A stretch of 64,000 nucleotides of DNA from Candidatus Saccharimonadota bacterium (GCA_017531585.1 JAFXKT010000002.1:444203-508202); one strand, 5' to 3'. Positions 33,236 to 42,298 are shown, counted from the stretch's first letter. Notes: generated by a model not told the origin, from the letters alone. Translations and numbers: made by a program.

Positions 33236-33544
33236 CTAGGCAATACTTACGATTTCAATCTTGGTATATTTCTGGCGGTGACCAATTTCTTTGTGGACAC
33301 GCTTCTTAGAATGGTAACGAATGACGCGGAGCTTTTCACCGGCGACTTTCTCTTCTACGATCTTCGCCTTTACCTTTACTCCCTTAACTGTTGGTTCGCC
33401 GACAGTAGTTTTGTCGCCATCAATTACGAGCAAAGCGTCAAGAGCGAGATCTTTAGTTCCTTCCGGGAGGAGGTCCACCAGGAGGGTCTCTTTTTCAGCG
33501 ACAACATACTGTTTGCCGCCAACCTTAATGACTGCTTTTTTCAT
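33236..33544 (-). CDS. rplU: 50S ribosomal protein bL21
   Basis: 102 residues. KKAVIKVGGKQYVVAEKETLLVDLLP and VRYHSKKRV-like VIRYHSKKRVHKEIGHRQKYT are the bL21 hallmarks. TGTTAAAAT ends 7 nt before the ATG, so the mRNA is nearly leaderless. It stands alone, not next to rpmA. Confidence 0.95.
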   Translation of the reverse strand: MKKAVIKVGGKQYVVAEKETLLVDLLPEGTKDLALDALLVIDGDKTTVGEPTVKGVKVKAKIVEEKVAGEKLRVIRYHSKKRVHKEIGHRQKYTKIEIVSIA

Positions 33545-33612
33545 ACAGACTATTTTAACAGATTACAAATAACTTTGCAAGCGAACCAGATAGCCATCTT
33601 ATCGTTTACAAC

Positions 33613-33650
33613 AAAAAAGAGCCTTAACTACCCACTGCTAAGACTCTTTA
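33613..33650 (-). terminator. Minus-strand terminator in the gap before rplU
   Basis: AAAGAG and CTCTTT form a stem followed on the minus strand by TTTTTTG. It ends a transcript that comes from 34016 or starts inside the gap. Confidence 0.55.
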
Positions 33651-33654
33651 AAAC

Positions 33655-34012
33655 CCTATTCTGCTACCCATCTGCAGGACATTGTTTTACAAAGAAAAGA
33701 TCAAAATTACGTTATTTATAAAGGTTCAAGCTATTTCTCAAGCTATATACAAGTTTTTAAAAAGAAGTTTTACAAATGTTTGTTTTTGCACAAAAGCTAC
33801 AAATTACATGAGCTCGTTTGTTTATTCATTCTAGAATCATCTAGTATTACAGCTCGTATTTTTGTAACTCATTCCGATGAATCTTAACAATAAATTAACT
33901 GCGAGATAAAAATTTATTGTTCTTCCTCACCAAGTTCTAAATGAACCTGAGCCTTCGCGGAATCCCTTACGCGAATACTCTAATCCCCCAGATTAAGCCC
34001 CCCTAGTTACTT
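33655..34012 (-). ncRNA. Candidate structured RNA or long 3' region
   Basis: The 470-bp gap 33545-34015 has no convincing frame. Read on the minus strand it begins with a series of stems: TAATC/GATTA, TTCGCG/CGCGAA (about 33955-33975), CTCA-GTTC/GAAC-TGAG (about 33926-33951) and AATAAATT/AATTTATT (about 33886-33920), and it ends in the terminator at 33613-33650. I tested it by eye against tmRNA, RNase P RNA and SRP RNA cores and saw no match. It may instead be the 3' end of the surface operon. Confidence 0.3.
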
Positions 34013-34015
34013 AAT

Positions 34016-35572
34016 CTATTTATCTGATTTTTCAGACTTGTCTGTAGAAGCATCATTATGAGGCTTGCCACCACTCTTTGTAGTTTTAGCCATCTTATTT
34101 ACTTCTTTCTGGCTGCGATACCAATAGGCACCACCAACACCAAGACAGACTACAGCGATAATTGCAGTTGCAATTTCGACTGGACCCGTATGAGGAAATT
34201 CTTGTGGTATGTTTGGCTTGTCACAAATTTCCGTAATTGTAATCGTAGATTGATCCGTATGCGTACCAGTAGTATCATCCGTTACGGAAATCGTATTTGG
34301 ATAAGATGCTGTAGTACAATCAATCAAATCATATAGATTATCTTTTACTTTTACCTGATAAGTAATTGTTGCAGAAGCACCAGGACCATAGGTACCAGTG
34401 TTAATGCCATTTATACCAATCACGTCATCAAGTATGACACCATCCGGATTAGCATTGTTTACAAGCTTTGTAGTGCCAGGAATAAGGTCTACTTCACTCG
34501 GCAAATCATCACGGAAGGTTACATTTGTAAGATCTTTGCTACCGTTGTTCGCGTAACGAATACGATAAGTAACCGTATCGCCAGGCTTAGCCTGAACATT
34601 CTTAGAGAAGTTTACGCCATCAAGCGAAGCTTCCTTAATAATCTGCGAATCAGCCTGTTCTGTATGGAACGTATAGCTAATATAGCCAGAATATTCCGCA
34701 CAAGCACAGATCTTACCATTCATTTCGAGGCTACCGATTAGAGCACCACCCCTCTTTGAATCAGAAGGAAAGATGTCGTTATCGTTCTCTGCGTTAGTGG
34801 CAAGCTTTTGGCCATTTGTTGGATTGTTATTGTGAAGTGTTACAGTTGCTTCATCAAGAACAATCTTCATTTCCTTATCGGTTGGGTTGGCTAGGTTAAG
34901 ACTATCAAAGACATAATCGCCTTCAGATAGGACTACCTGACCGTTATCATCCCAATAATAAGTATTCGTATCGTTATTCCAGTGGAAGCTATCATAGGAG
35001 AACTGAGCACCAAGCTGGGCATCGTTCTGGCCTGCAGCTACGGAAGCTGGAATCTTCATACGAACGCGCGTGTTGTATAGTGTACCAACACCGCCACATT
35101 CACCCATGTCGGTATAGCCTTCTGGGTAAGTGTAATTGTTGTTAATGAAGTATTCTGCTGCTTTAGCTTTTAGATTACCAATCTGACTCATAGCGTCATT
35201 GTGGTAATAGACGCGTACTTCGTAAGTCTGACCAGCTTCTAGCCTCAAGGCTTCGCCGTCATTAGAATACGTCTCGAAGTTCGCATTCGTATCGCTTGCG
35301 ACACGTACGCGCACGAACTCAAGCTCGGACCCCAGACCTTCACCAAGACAGTCTTTGGTGTTATCACCATCGACATAGTTGTCTTCGTGACAGTTGTTCG
35401 TAATATGGTTCAAGATACCATATTTCGAAGGCTGACCCATGGTGTAGCGTTCATCAATGTTGGTATCCCATGCCGATGTGTTGGCAACAGGAGCAACTAC
35501 TGATGTCACTGCAGCCACAGCTGCCGCGAGCAGTCCCTTCCATTTACGTTTGATATTTTTTTGTTTTAGCAT
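34016..35572 (-). CDS. Surface protein with DUF11 domain and FPHTG sorting-like signal
   Basis: 518 residues. A signal peptide (about 1-35, ending ANTSA) leads to a ~270-residue Cys-containing domain I do not recognise. Residues about 315-420 form a DUF11-type repeat (KPGDTVTYRIRYANNGSKDLTNVTFRDDLP). A second, partial Cys pair follows (DLIDCTTASYP...TEICDKP). The C-terminus has FPHTGP near 460, a membrane segment and then a ~35-residue hydrophilic tail (KKxx, Lys/Ser/Asp-rich), longer than normal sorting tails. AAGGAG upstream fixes the start. It is 20 nt downstream of the acidic membrane protein gene, so they form an operon. Confidence 0.85.
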   Translation of the reverse strand: MLKQKNIKRKWKGLLAAAVAAVTSVVAPVANTSAWDTNIDERYTMGQPSKYGILNHITNNCHEDNYVDGDNTKDCLGEGLGSELEFVRVRVASDTNANFETYSNDGEALRLEAGQTYEVRVYYHNDAMSQIGNLKAKAAEYFINNNYTYPEGYTDMGECGGVGTLYNTRVRMKIPASVAAGQNDAQLGAQFSYDSFHWNNDTNTYYWDDNGQVVLSEGDYVFDSLNLANPTDKEMKIVLDEATVTLHNNNPTNGQKLATNAENDNDIFPSDSKRGGALIGSLEMNGKICACAEYSGYISYTFHTEQADSQIIKEASLDGVNFSKNVQAKPGDTVTYRIRYANNGSKDLTNVTFRDDLPSEVDLIPGTTKLVNNANPDGVILDDVIGINGINTGTYGPGASATITYQVKVKDNLYDLIDCTTASYPNTISVTDDTTGTHTDQSTITITEICDKPNIPQEFPHTGPVEIATAIIAVVCLGVGGAYWYRSQKEVNKMAKTTKSGGKPHNDASTDKSEKSDK

Positions 35573-35592
35573 AACAAACTCCTTTTTACTTT

Positions 35593-38199
35593 CTAAATTC
35601 CATCGGAGATTCCGCGGGTATCTACTGGGGCTGCGGTCTCCTGTCCACGCTGGTTATTAACGTCGTTCTGTTCTTGATGAGCTGCTTCTTGTTGTTGCTG
35701 ACGCGCCGCATCCTCTGGAGTACGGTTTACGTCACCAGCATGATCGCCGTTAGCGTTCTGCGCCTGTGGACTTACTGCTTCGGTAGTCGTCGTACCATTG
35801 AGGTCGACTTGGTTTATATTCTCAGTAACCCGAGTACCTTCCTGAACCGGAGTTACGTTACCACCTTGGCCTTGTGCTAGAGCATCCTCGTGTTTAGCAA
35901 CATCCTGGGTTGTAGTAGTTGTAACAGGAGTTGTCTCAGTTTGGGTCGTAGTAGTTTGTGTAGGAGTAGTCGTGGTTTCAGTAGGAGTTGTTGTAGTCTC
36001 CGTAGGAGTTGTAGTGGTTTCTGTAGGTGTCGTAGTTGTAGTCTCCGTAGGTGTGGTTGTCGTAGTCGTAGTTGTAGTTGTCTCTGAAGGTGGTTGAGTT
36101 GTCGTAGTTGTGATATATGGAATATCTGGAATCCTCTCCTTGTAGACAATCTGAGTACATTCATCCTTAACAAGAAGTACTAAATCAACATCGCCAATGG
36201 TGCCACTGATTTCATAAGCTGGGGTATTAACCTCATTCTTCTCACAAGCGACAAGATCGATGTTATCCTTCGTAGCTGGCTTGTTTGCATCGTACTCTAC
36301 CATGTAGAAGTTATGATAGGTACCATTAAGCGTAGTCTTCTCGACGGTAGAGTTCTCCATAATCTGATCAAGAACTTTACACATATCGTCGTAAGCACCA
36401 TTTTCGTTTTTAACGATGGCAGCTTCCATTTGTTCGCCAGACATACCCTTTAGAGAATCTGGGAGCAATTCGCTACCACCCTGAGCGCTCATTGCACGAG
36501 CGACCATTGCGATAGAACCAGCCTGATCTTTCCAGCTTTCGCTAAGAGTATCTTTGAACTCTTTCTGACCTTCCTCGGTATCAAGAGAGCCTTCAGCTCT
36601 AAACTTCTCAAGAACAGAAGCAGGAGCAATATTATATGCGCCATTCTTTTCTGGGTTGGAATTTTCACCATTTTCGTCAGCGAAGAGGCCAATAGACCAG
36701 TTACCACCTTCGTGGCTAAAGCCTTCATGATTCTTCTCGGCCGCCGCTTCAGTTGCCATTCTAACCACGTCGTCATCAGTTAGCTCGGTCGTAGTCGTAC
36801 CGGTAACTTCGGTACCATAAGTCATACCACGATTACCTGCGTCACGAGCTGCTTTAGCATCATTATTTTTCTTTACAGCACTACCGATACCAAATGCCGC
36901 CAAGAGACCAATACCGATTGCAGCAACCGTAGCAAATATCTTTTTACCACGTTCGCCAAATAATGAACGTTTCTCACGAGTTTCAGCGGAGGTTTCCTCT
37001 TCTTCTGACTCTTCATCCTCCTCGGAATCATCGTCATCATCTTCCGCAGAGTCTTCACCCTCCTCGGAATCATCGTCGTTATCTTCCCCAGAGTCGTCGC
37101 CTTCCCCAGAATCATCACTATCGTCTTCCTCGGAGTCATCACCACCGGTTTCTTCGGAATTATCATCAGATCCCTCTGAATCATCACTATTATCTCCCTC
37201 GGAGTCATCACCGTCTTCCTCGGAATCGTCGCCGGTTTCTTCAGAAGCTCCTTCTACTGGAACAGGAGGAACTGGTACTGGTGGTATTGGTGCTGTTGCT
37301 TCTTCTTCGGTAGTCTCTTCGGAATCGCCATCACCTTCCTCGCTATTATCACCAGATTCTTCAGAGCTATCACCCTCTTCTTCGGAATTATCACCCTCTT
37401 CTTCAGAGTTATCGCCGCCAGTTTCTTCAGGCGTCTCTTCTGACGAAGCTTCTTCGGCAGAAGCTTCCTCGGCAGGAGCTTCTTCGGCAGAAGCTTCCTC
37501 GGCTGGCTCGGCAGTCTCTTCTTCTGCTGTAGGCTTTGCAGTCTCCTCTTCGCCTGGCTTTGCGGTTTCTTCTTCGCCTGGCTTTGCAGCTTCTGTCTCT
37601 ACTGGAGGTACTGGAGCTTCCTCTGCTGGCTTTGCGGTTTCTTCTTCCTTTGGTTTACCGCCAGTCTCGCCCTTCTTCTCCTTACGCTCATTCATAGCCT
37701 TGGTATCTTCTTCAGAGAAGTTAGCCACAATGTTCATTAGCTCCATCATGCGACTACCACTCGGATCGCCTAGAGCATATTCTTTGAGCTTACTTGGCCT
37801 ATAGCTAGGAAGCGAAACACCTGCTTTTTTGGCAGCACGCAAAACGTCTGCTGGCCTATAGCTACCAATATTGTCGACGATGCCTTCGACTCGTCCTTCG
37901 AACGTCTCTTGATTGTTCTCAGTTTCAGCGCCATTATCATCACTCTCGTCATCTTCTTCGCCGTTGCCACCTGGAGCAATTTCTTCAGCGGGAACCCCAG
38001 TTTCAACAGTTTCAAAATGAACACTTGTGTCATCGTCGTTGCCCCAATTGCCTTCTTCGGCAGTATACATTTCCTGAAGCTGGTCTTCAGGGATAGTATA
38101 AGTTTCTGTATTCTGACCGTCAGTCAGAACATCCCAGTTGTACGGAGAACCGCCGCCACCGGTCTCGCCGGTGCCTGGTTTGGATTCATGTCCAGCCAT
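35593..38199 (-). CDS. Very acidic membrane protein with Thr-rich stalk
   Basis: 868 residues from ATG 38199 (MAGHESKPG), chosen because AAAGGA lies 7-8 nt upstream; the longer frame would start in the promoter. Residues 1-~415 are cytoplasmic by topology and become extremely acidic (repeats such as EETAKPGEE and GDDSEEDDSDDS). One membrane segment lies near 417-440 (IFATVAAIGIGLLAAFGIGSAV). The ectodomain has an unrecognised ~230-residue globular part (GFSHEGGNWSIGLF...), then at about 693-770 a stalk of TPTETTTT repeats, and a Gln/Asn-rich end. The Thr stalk may be glycosylated. It forms an operon with the DUF11 protein. Confidence 0.82.
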   Translation of the reverse strand: MAGHESKPGTGETGGGGSPYNWDVLTDGQNTETYTIPEDQLQEMYTAEEGNWGNDDDTSVHFETVETGVPAEEIAPGGNGEEDDESDDNGAETENNQETFEGRVEGIVDNIGSYRPADVLRAAKKAGVSLPSYRPSKLKEYALGDPSGSRMMELMNIVANFSEEDTKAMNERKEKKGETGGKPKEEETAKPAEEAPVPPVETEAAKPGEEETAKPGEEETAKPTAEEETAEPAEEASAEEAPAEEASAEEASSEETPEETGGDNSEEEGDNSEEEGDSSEESGDNSEEGDGDSEETTEEEATAPIPPVPVPPVPVEGASEETGDDSEEDGDDSEGDNSDDSEGSDDNSEETGGDDSEEDDSDDSGEGDDSGEDNDDDSEEGEDSAEDDDDDSEEDEESEEEETSAETREKRSLFGERGKKIFATVAAIGIGLLAAFGIGSAVKKNNDAKAARDAGNRGMTYGTEVTGTTTTELTDDDVVRMATEAAAEKNHEGFSHEGGNWSIGLFADENGENSNPEKNGAYNIAPASVLEKFRAEGSLDTEEGQKEFKDTLSESWKDQAGSIAMVARAMSAQGGSELLPDSLKGMSGEQMEAAIVKNENGAYDDMCKVLDQIMENSTVEKTTLNGTYHNFYMVEYDANKPATKDNIDLVACEKNEVNTPAYEISGTIGDVDLVLLVKDECTQIVYKERIPDIPYITTTTTQPPSETTTTTTTTTTPTETTTTTPTETTTTPTETTTTPTETTTTPTQTTTTQTETTPVTTTTTQDVAKHEDALAQGQGGNVTPVQEGTRVTENINQVDLNGTTTTEAVSPQAQNANGDHAGDVNRTPEDAARQQQQEAAHQEQNDVNNQRGQETAAPVDTRGISDGI

Positions 38200-38246
38200 A
38201 TCTTTTTCCTTTTTGTTTTTAATTTTTATTTTGACCTTTTGCAAAA

Positions 38247-38276
38247 AGTTTATCACTAGCGTTTTGATTCTGTCAA
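38247..38276 (-). promoter_or_regulatory. Promoter of the acidic protein/DUF11 operon
   Basis: On the minus strand: TTGACA (38276-38271), an 18-bp spacer containing AAAACGCTAGTG, and TAAACT (38252-38247). Confidence 0.7.
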
Positions 38277-38391
38277 TAAGAATTATTCGGATTTAAAAAT
38301 TCACAAAACTGAACACAATTTTTAATTGCCAAATTCAAAAACAAAAATTCTGCCGCAAAATTGACGACAAAATTCCGAAAGCCCGAACAAC

Positions 38392-38429
38392 AAAAATAAG
38401 CTCACTCTGATTTGAGTGGCTTATTTTTA
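38392..38429 (-). terminator. Terminator of the 38555 gene
   Basis: AATAAGC-CACTC pairs with GAGTG-GCTTATT and has T-runs on both sides. In the rest of the gap 38200-38554 the only other signals are the promoter at 38247 and the repeat pair at 38433/38480. Confidence 0.7.
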
Positions 38430-38432
38430 TTA

Positions 38433-38494
38433 CTCTATCTTATAGGCAATTACTTTCTGTATTACTTTGGTATTGTTTTCTCTATCGTATAGGC
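38433..38494. repeat. Pair of 15-bp near-identical palindromic sites
   Basis: CTCTATCTTATAGGC (38433-38447) and CTCTATCGTATAGGC (38480-38494) differ by one base and each contains CTATNNTATAG-like symmetry. Starts are 47 bp apart. They may be operator half-sites or chance. Confidence 0.5.
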
Positions 38495-38554
38495 TTGTTC
38501 CTGTTTAAAGTTTTTATATTTGTTTTTATGGTTTAAATAGATTTATTACATTAG

Positions 38555-38821
38555 CTAGTCTTCTAGCACGCTGTCACCAACTTTTCCAAGAATGGTATTG
38601 ATGAATCCACCAATTTTACGTGCTTTGATTCGTTTTAAGGCTTCCGGCGATGCCTCTTCCGGGCTCACATAATCCTCTTCGCCTTTGATCGCTTCGAAAC
38701 CCATCTCTTCTACTTCCTGTTCGATCTTTTCCTGTTCTGTTAATTCTTTGTTGTTCTGCAAATCCTTTTTTGCATCATAGTTACTCATTTGTGGGATTGC
38801 GAATTGTTTTTGTGAAGCCAT
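38555..38821 (-). CDS. Hypothetical small acidic protein
   Basis: 88 residues. It has a charged helical middle (NNKELTEQEKIEQEVEEMGFEAIKGEEDY) and a short C-terminal helix (GGFINTILGKVGDSVLED), with no signal or membrane segment. A strong promoter precedes it and a terminator follows. It lies upstream of the surface operon. Function unknown. Confidence 0.7.
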   Translation of the reverse strand: MASQKQFAIPQMSNYDAKKDLQNNKELTEQEKIEQEVEEMGFEAIKGEEDYVSPEEASPEALKRIKARKIGGFINTILGKVGDSVLED

Positions 38822-38921
38822 TTTATATTATTTCCTTTCAGCTTTTTGCTTTCCGGATACCCAGCGGATTTGTTTTTATTTTTATTTGTTAGATTTTTGT
38901 TTTGTTTATCTAACTGTCCTT

Positions 38922-38950
38922 ATATTAGCATAAGCGTTTCATTTTGTCAA
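38922..38950 (-). promoter_or_regulatory. Promoter of the 38555 gene
   Basis: TTGACA, a 17-bp spacer with CGCTTATGC, then TAATAT. It has both a consensus -35 and the extended -10 TGC. Confidence 0.75.
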
Positions 38951-39040
38951 CTACATTTTCAATACATTTTTATTTCATTGTCAAACATATAAGATTACTC
39001 CGCCCTATTGCTTTTTCTTAAAAATATTTCTATACCAACA

Positions 39041-39064
39041 AAAATCCCCCGTTTGCGGGGGATT
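39041..39064 (-). terminator. Terminator of ileS
   Basis: AATCCCCC and GGGGGATT close a six-base loop, followed on the minus strand by TTTTTG. Confidence 0.8.
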
Positions 39065-39082
39065 CTGTGCCTATATATATTA

Positions 39083-41998
39083 TTAGGCTTTCTCTAACGA
39101 GATAGTTACATTCTCGCCACCAAGCTTGATGACTTCATCGTAACTATAGTTCTCTTTTGGATCAAAGGTCGTAGCAAGCACCTCGCTCTTCAAAGTCTCA
39201 AGATGTTCTTCTGGGACTTCACAAGACACAGAGAGCTTAATCCTATCATCGACGTTTAGTCCTGCCTTCTTACGAGCGGCTTGAACAAAGCGAATTAGCT
39301 CACGGACATAACCTTCACGTTCTAGTTCTGGCGTTAGCTTCTTATCTAGGAACAATTCATCGCCATTTTCTACGGTCTTTACATTGACCTCCTCGGCAAT
39401 AATTTGCTCATAAAAGCTCTCCAGAGCCTCGCCAGCATAGCTTAAGCGGCTTAGAGGCTGACGAACCTTAATCTGACCAAACTCATCATTACGCTCCATT
39501 CTGAGGCCTAGGCCAGCCGTAATGATTTCGCGGCAGCGACCCATCTTACCAAGAAGAACAGCATCGATCTCGCCAGCTTCTGGCCAGTCCTGAAGATGTA
39601 CACTAGATACACCAACCATATTCTGCCACAATTCCTCTGCTAGGAACGGAACAAATGGCGCAATGATTAGAGCTAGATAGCTAAGTACATAATGTAAGGT
39701 TGCATATGCCTCGTTCTTATCTTTAGTCTCTTCGCTCTTGTAGAAACGGCGGCGACTGCGGCGAACGAACCAGTTAGACATATCGTCAATAAATGGCAAT
39801 ACCTCCGCTAGTGCGCTTGGCAAGTTGTATGCGCGCATATTCTCATCAATCTCGTTCCTTAGCTGATATAGTCTCGAAACGATCCATTTATCTAGCGGAT
39901 TCTCAAGTTTCTCTGGAGCCTCAAGCTTAACTTTCTTCTCGCCATTAACTTCTTCGAACTTTGGCTCGTATTCCCAACCATCTACGCTGGCATACATCGT
40001 AAAGAAGTCATAGACGTTCCAGATCATCGTAAGCTTACGAGCCGTATCAGAAACATCCTTATCTAGAAGCGCAAAGTCCTCACCTGCAAGCACTGGGCTA
40101 GATAGCAACTGGAAGCGTAAAGCATCAGCCGAGAACTTATCCATGAGCTCATTTGGATCAGTATAGTTACCGAGCGACTTACTCATCTTGCGACCATCAT
40201 TACCCGCCAAAGTACCAGTCGTAATAACGTTCTTGAAAGCCTTATCACCAAAGAGTGCGGTATTTAGCGCATGCACATAATAGAACCATGCACGAACCTG
40301 ACCGATATACTCTACGATAAAGTCAGCTGGGTAATTCTTCTCGAACTTCTCTTTATTCTCGAATGGATAATGTAGCTGAGCAAATGGCATCGAACCAGAT
40401 TCGAACCAACAGTCCAAAACCTTATCTACACGTTTAAAATGCTCGCCATCAATATCGAACTCAATCGAATCTACCCATGGGCGATGGTAATCTTCTAGGC
40501 GAACGCCAGATAGTTCATAAAGTTCATCATAAGAACCAACCACCTTAACGGTACCCTTATCGCCTTTCCATACCGGCATAGCCGTTGCCCAGAAGCGATC
40601 ACGAGAGAGGTTCCAATCTGGAGCCGCCTGAATATTCTTCTCAAAGCGACCATGCTTCAAATGTTCTGGGAACCAGTTAATTCCCTCGTTCTTCTCTAGC
40701 ATCAAAGGTTTACTGCCCTCAATATCAAAGAACCAGCTTGGAATAGCGCGATACATAATACGCTGTTTGCTGCGAGGGTTAAATGGATATTCGTGCTTAA
40801 TATATTCAATCTTCCAAATAACACCTTCGGCTTCGAGGCACTTAGCAATAAACTTATTGCCAGACCAGACCTCGATACCGTTTTCGTCAGTATCACGGAC
40901 ACCGAGCTTATGAAGCGCTTCAGCCCACTCTGGGAAGTAATAACCGTTATCGTTAATTACATGACGAACAGGAATTTTCTTCTCTTTACCAATCTTAAAG
41001 TCGTCTTCACCGTAAGCAGGGGCCGTATGAACGATACCAGTACCCTCTTCTGCGGTAACATAATCACCCGAGAACACCTTAAAGGAGTATGCGCTCTGTG
41101 ATATAATTCCGTCCACATCTTCGAACAATGGTTCGTATTCTCTGTCGACTAATTGCGCGCCATGATATACTTTCTCTGCTTTTGCATCTTCGCCAAATAG
41201 CTTCTTGGCGGCAGTTTCAGCAACGATTAGCTTAGCACCATCAACGTCATAAACACCGTAATCTAGCTTTTCGCTTACTACGAGTGCCATGTTTGCTGGC
41301 AAAGTCCAAGGGGTCGTCGTCCAAGCAAGCATATATTCGTCGCTGTCTTTTAGTTTAAACTTTACATATGCGCTCGGATCAGTAACTGTCTGGTAAGCAT
41401 CGTTATCCATAGTAACTTCTGCTTTAGAAACAGGTGTCGCGAACTTTGTATCATACATCAAGACCTTTTCGCCTTCATAAATCTTGCCTTTTTCGTAAAG
41501 TGTCTTGAACGCCCACCATACCGACTCCATGAAGTCCTTATTCATGGTGCGGTAACAATTATCCATATCTACCCAACGACCAACACGCTCAATCGTGCCA
41601 CGCCAGGCTTCAGAATTAGCCACCATCGACTTGCGAGCAGTCGTAATATAATCCTCAAGCGAAATCTTTGTGCCGATATCGCGGCGATCGGTAATACCCA
41701 TCTGCTTCTCGACAAAGTTTTCTGCTGGAAGACCATGGCAGTCCCAACCCCAGCGGCGCTCAACGCGCTTACCGTTCATTGTCCAGAAACGTGGAACAGC
41801 ATCCTTTACGACGCTAGATAGCAAGGTACCGTGATGTGGCAAGCCAGTAATAAATGGAGGCCCATCATAAAAGACATAAGAATCGTCAATATCACGTTGT
41901 TCGATCGATTTTTCGAAAGTCTTATTTTTCTTCCACCAATCGACAAGTGCTTTTTCGTACTCACTCGCACGTCGGCGTTCGCCATATTTGTACTTCAT
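39083..41998 (-). CDS. ileS: Isoleucyl-tRNA synthetase
   Basis: 971 residues. FYDGPPFITGLPHHGTLLSS is the HIGH region (here HHGT), WGWDCHGLPAENF and GRKMSKSLGNY (near 600) complete the Rossmann core, and an editing domain lies between. The C-terminal part ends with a short anticodon domain without obvious zinc cysteines. The sequence style, for example KRVERRWGWDCHGLP, resembles the eukaryote-like type of IleRS. ATG 41998 is preferred to 42004 because AAAGGA is 6 nt upstream of it. Expression is controlled by the T-box leader at 42063-42298. Confidence 0.95.
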   Translation of the reverse strand: MKYKYGERRRASEYEKALVDWWKKNKTFEKSIEQRDIDDSYVFYDGPPFITGLPHHGTLLSSVVKDAVPRFWTMNGKRVERRWGWDCHGLPAENFVEKQMGITDRRDIGTKISLEDYITTARKSMVANSEAWRGTIERVGRWVDMDNCYRTMNKDFMESVWWAFKTLYEKGKIYEGEKVLMYDTKFATPVSKAEVTMDNDAYQTVTDPSAYVKFKLKDSDEYMLAWTTTPWTLPANMALVVSEKLDYGVYDVDGAKLIVAETAAKKLFGEDAKAEKVYHGAQLVDREYEPLFEDVDGIISQSAYSFKVFSGDYVTAEEGTGIVHTAPAYGEDDFKIGKEKKIPVRHVINDNGYYFPEWAEALHKLGVRDTDENGIEVWSGNKFIAKCLEAEGVIWKIEYIKHEYPFNPRSKQRIMYRAIPSWFFDIEGSKPLMLEKNEGINWFPEHLKHGRFEKNIQAAPDWNLSRDRFWATAMPVWKGDKGTVKVVGSYDELYELSGVRLEDYHRPWVDSIEFDIDGEHFKRVDKVLDCWFESGSMPFAQLHYPFENKEKFEKNYPADFIVEYIGQVRAWFYYVHALNTALFGDKAFKNVITTGTLAGNDGRKMSKSLGNYTDPNELMDKFSADALRFQLLSSPVLAGEDFALLDKDVSDTARKLTMIWNVYDFFTMYASVDGWEYEPKFEEVNGEKKVKLEAPEKLENPLDKWIVSRLYQLRNEIDENMRAYNLPSALAEVLPFIDDMSNWFVRRSRRRFYKSEETKDKNEAYATLHYVLSYLALIIAPFVPFLAEELWQNMVGVSSVHLQDWPEAGEIDAVLLGKMGRCREIITAGLGLRMERNDEFGQIKVRQPLSRLSYAGEALESFYEQIIAEEVNVKTVENGDELFLDKKLTPELEREGYVRELIRFVQAARKKAGLNVDDRIKLSVSCEVPEEHLETLKSEVLATTFDPKENYSYDEVIKLGGENVTISLEKA

Positions 41999-42062
41999 GC
42001 ACATTCCTTTCTTTTTGCTTTAGTACTTTTTGAATGCTCGAAACTTCCTATGCTTTTTGCAT

Positions 42063-42298
42063 AAAAAATTTCCAACTTTCATTGGAACTCATTTCATACA
42101 CGCATAAATTCGTGATACTACCTGAGCGGTACCATCCAATTTCCGATTCATTAGTCTCCATGCCACCCCTTAGGGCTTTACGACAACTAATATACTCGGC
42201 ACTTATTTCTCCTCTCACGCGGGCTTACGGACAGTTCTACTCGAGACAACATCTCTTTCTTCTGTCAGCTCGTGGTTGATGGCCACTCTAACGCTTTA
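42063..42298 (-). promoter_or_regulatory. T-box riboswitch of ileS with ultrashort Stem I and AUC specifier
   Basis: Read on the minus strand. Stem I is a tiny hairpin, GTGG-CCATCAA-CCAC (42286-42272), whose 7-nt loop holds AUC (42280-42278), an isoleucine codon. A second stem GACAG...CTGTC contains AGTAGAA, an S-turn-like motif. ATTAGT...ACTAAT encloses a Stem III. The T-box TGGTACCGC is at 42134-42126. Its 5' flank ATTGGA (42140-42135) can pair with TCCAAT (42086-42081), forming an antiterminator with the UGGUACC bulge for tRNA 3' ends. The alternative is a terminator TTCCAA/TTGGAA plus TTTTTT at 42087-42063. Uncharged tRNA-Ile should allow read-through. Confidence 0.88.

Noticed and set aside
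33655-34012. tmRNA, RNase P RNA or SRP RNA in the gap
   Set aside because: None of the conserved cores (tmRNA tRNA-like ends, P4 of RNase P, SRP tetraloop region) could be found by eye on either strand.
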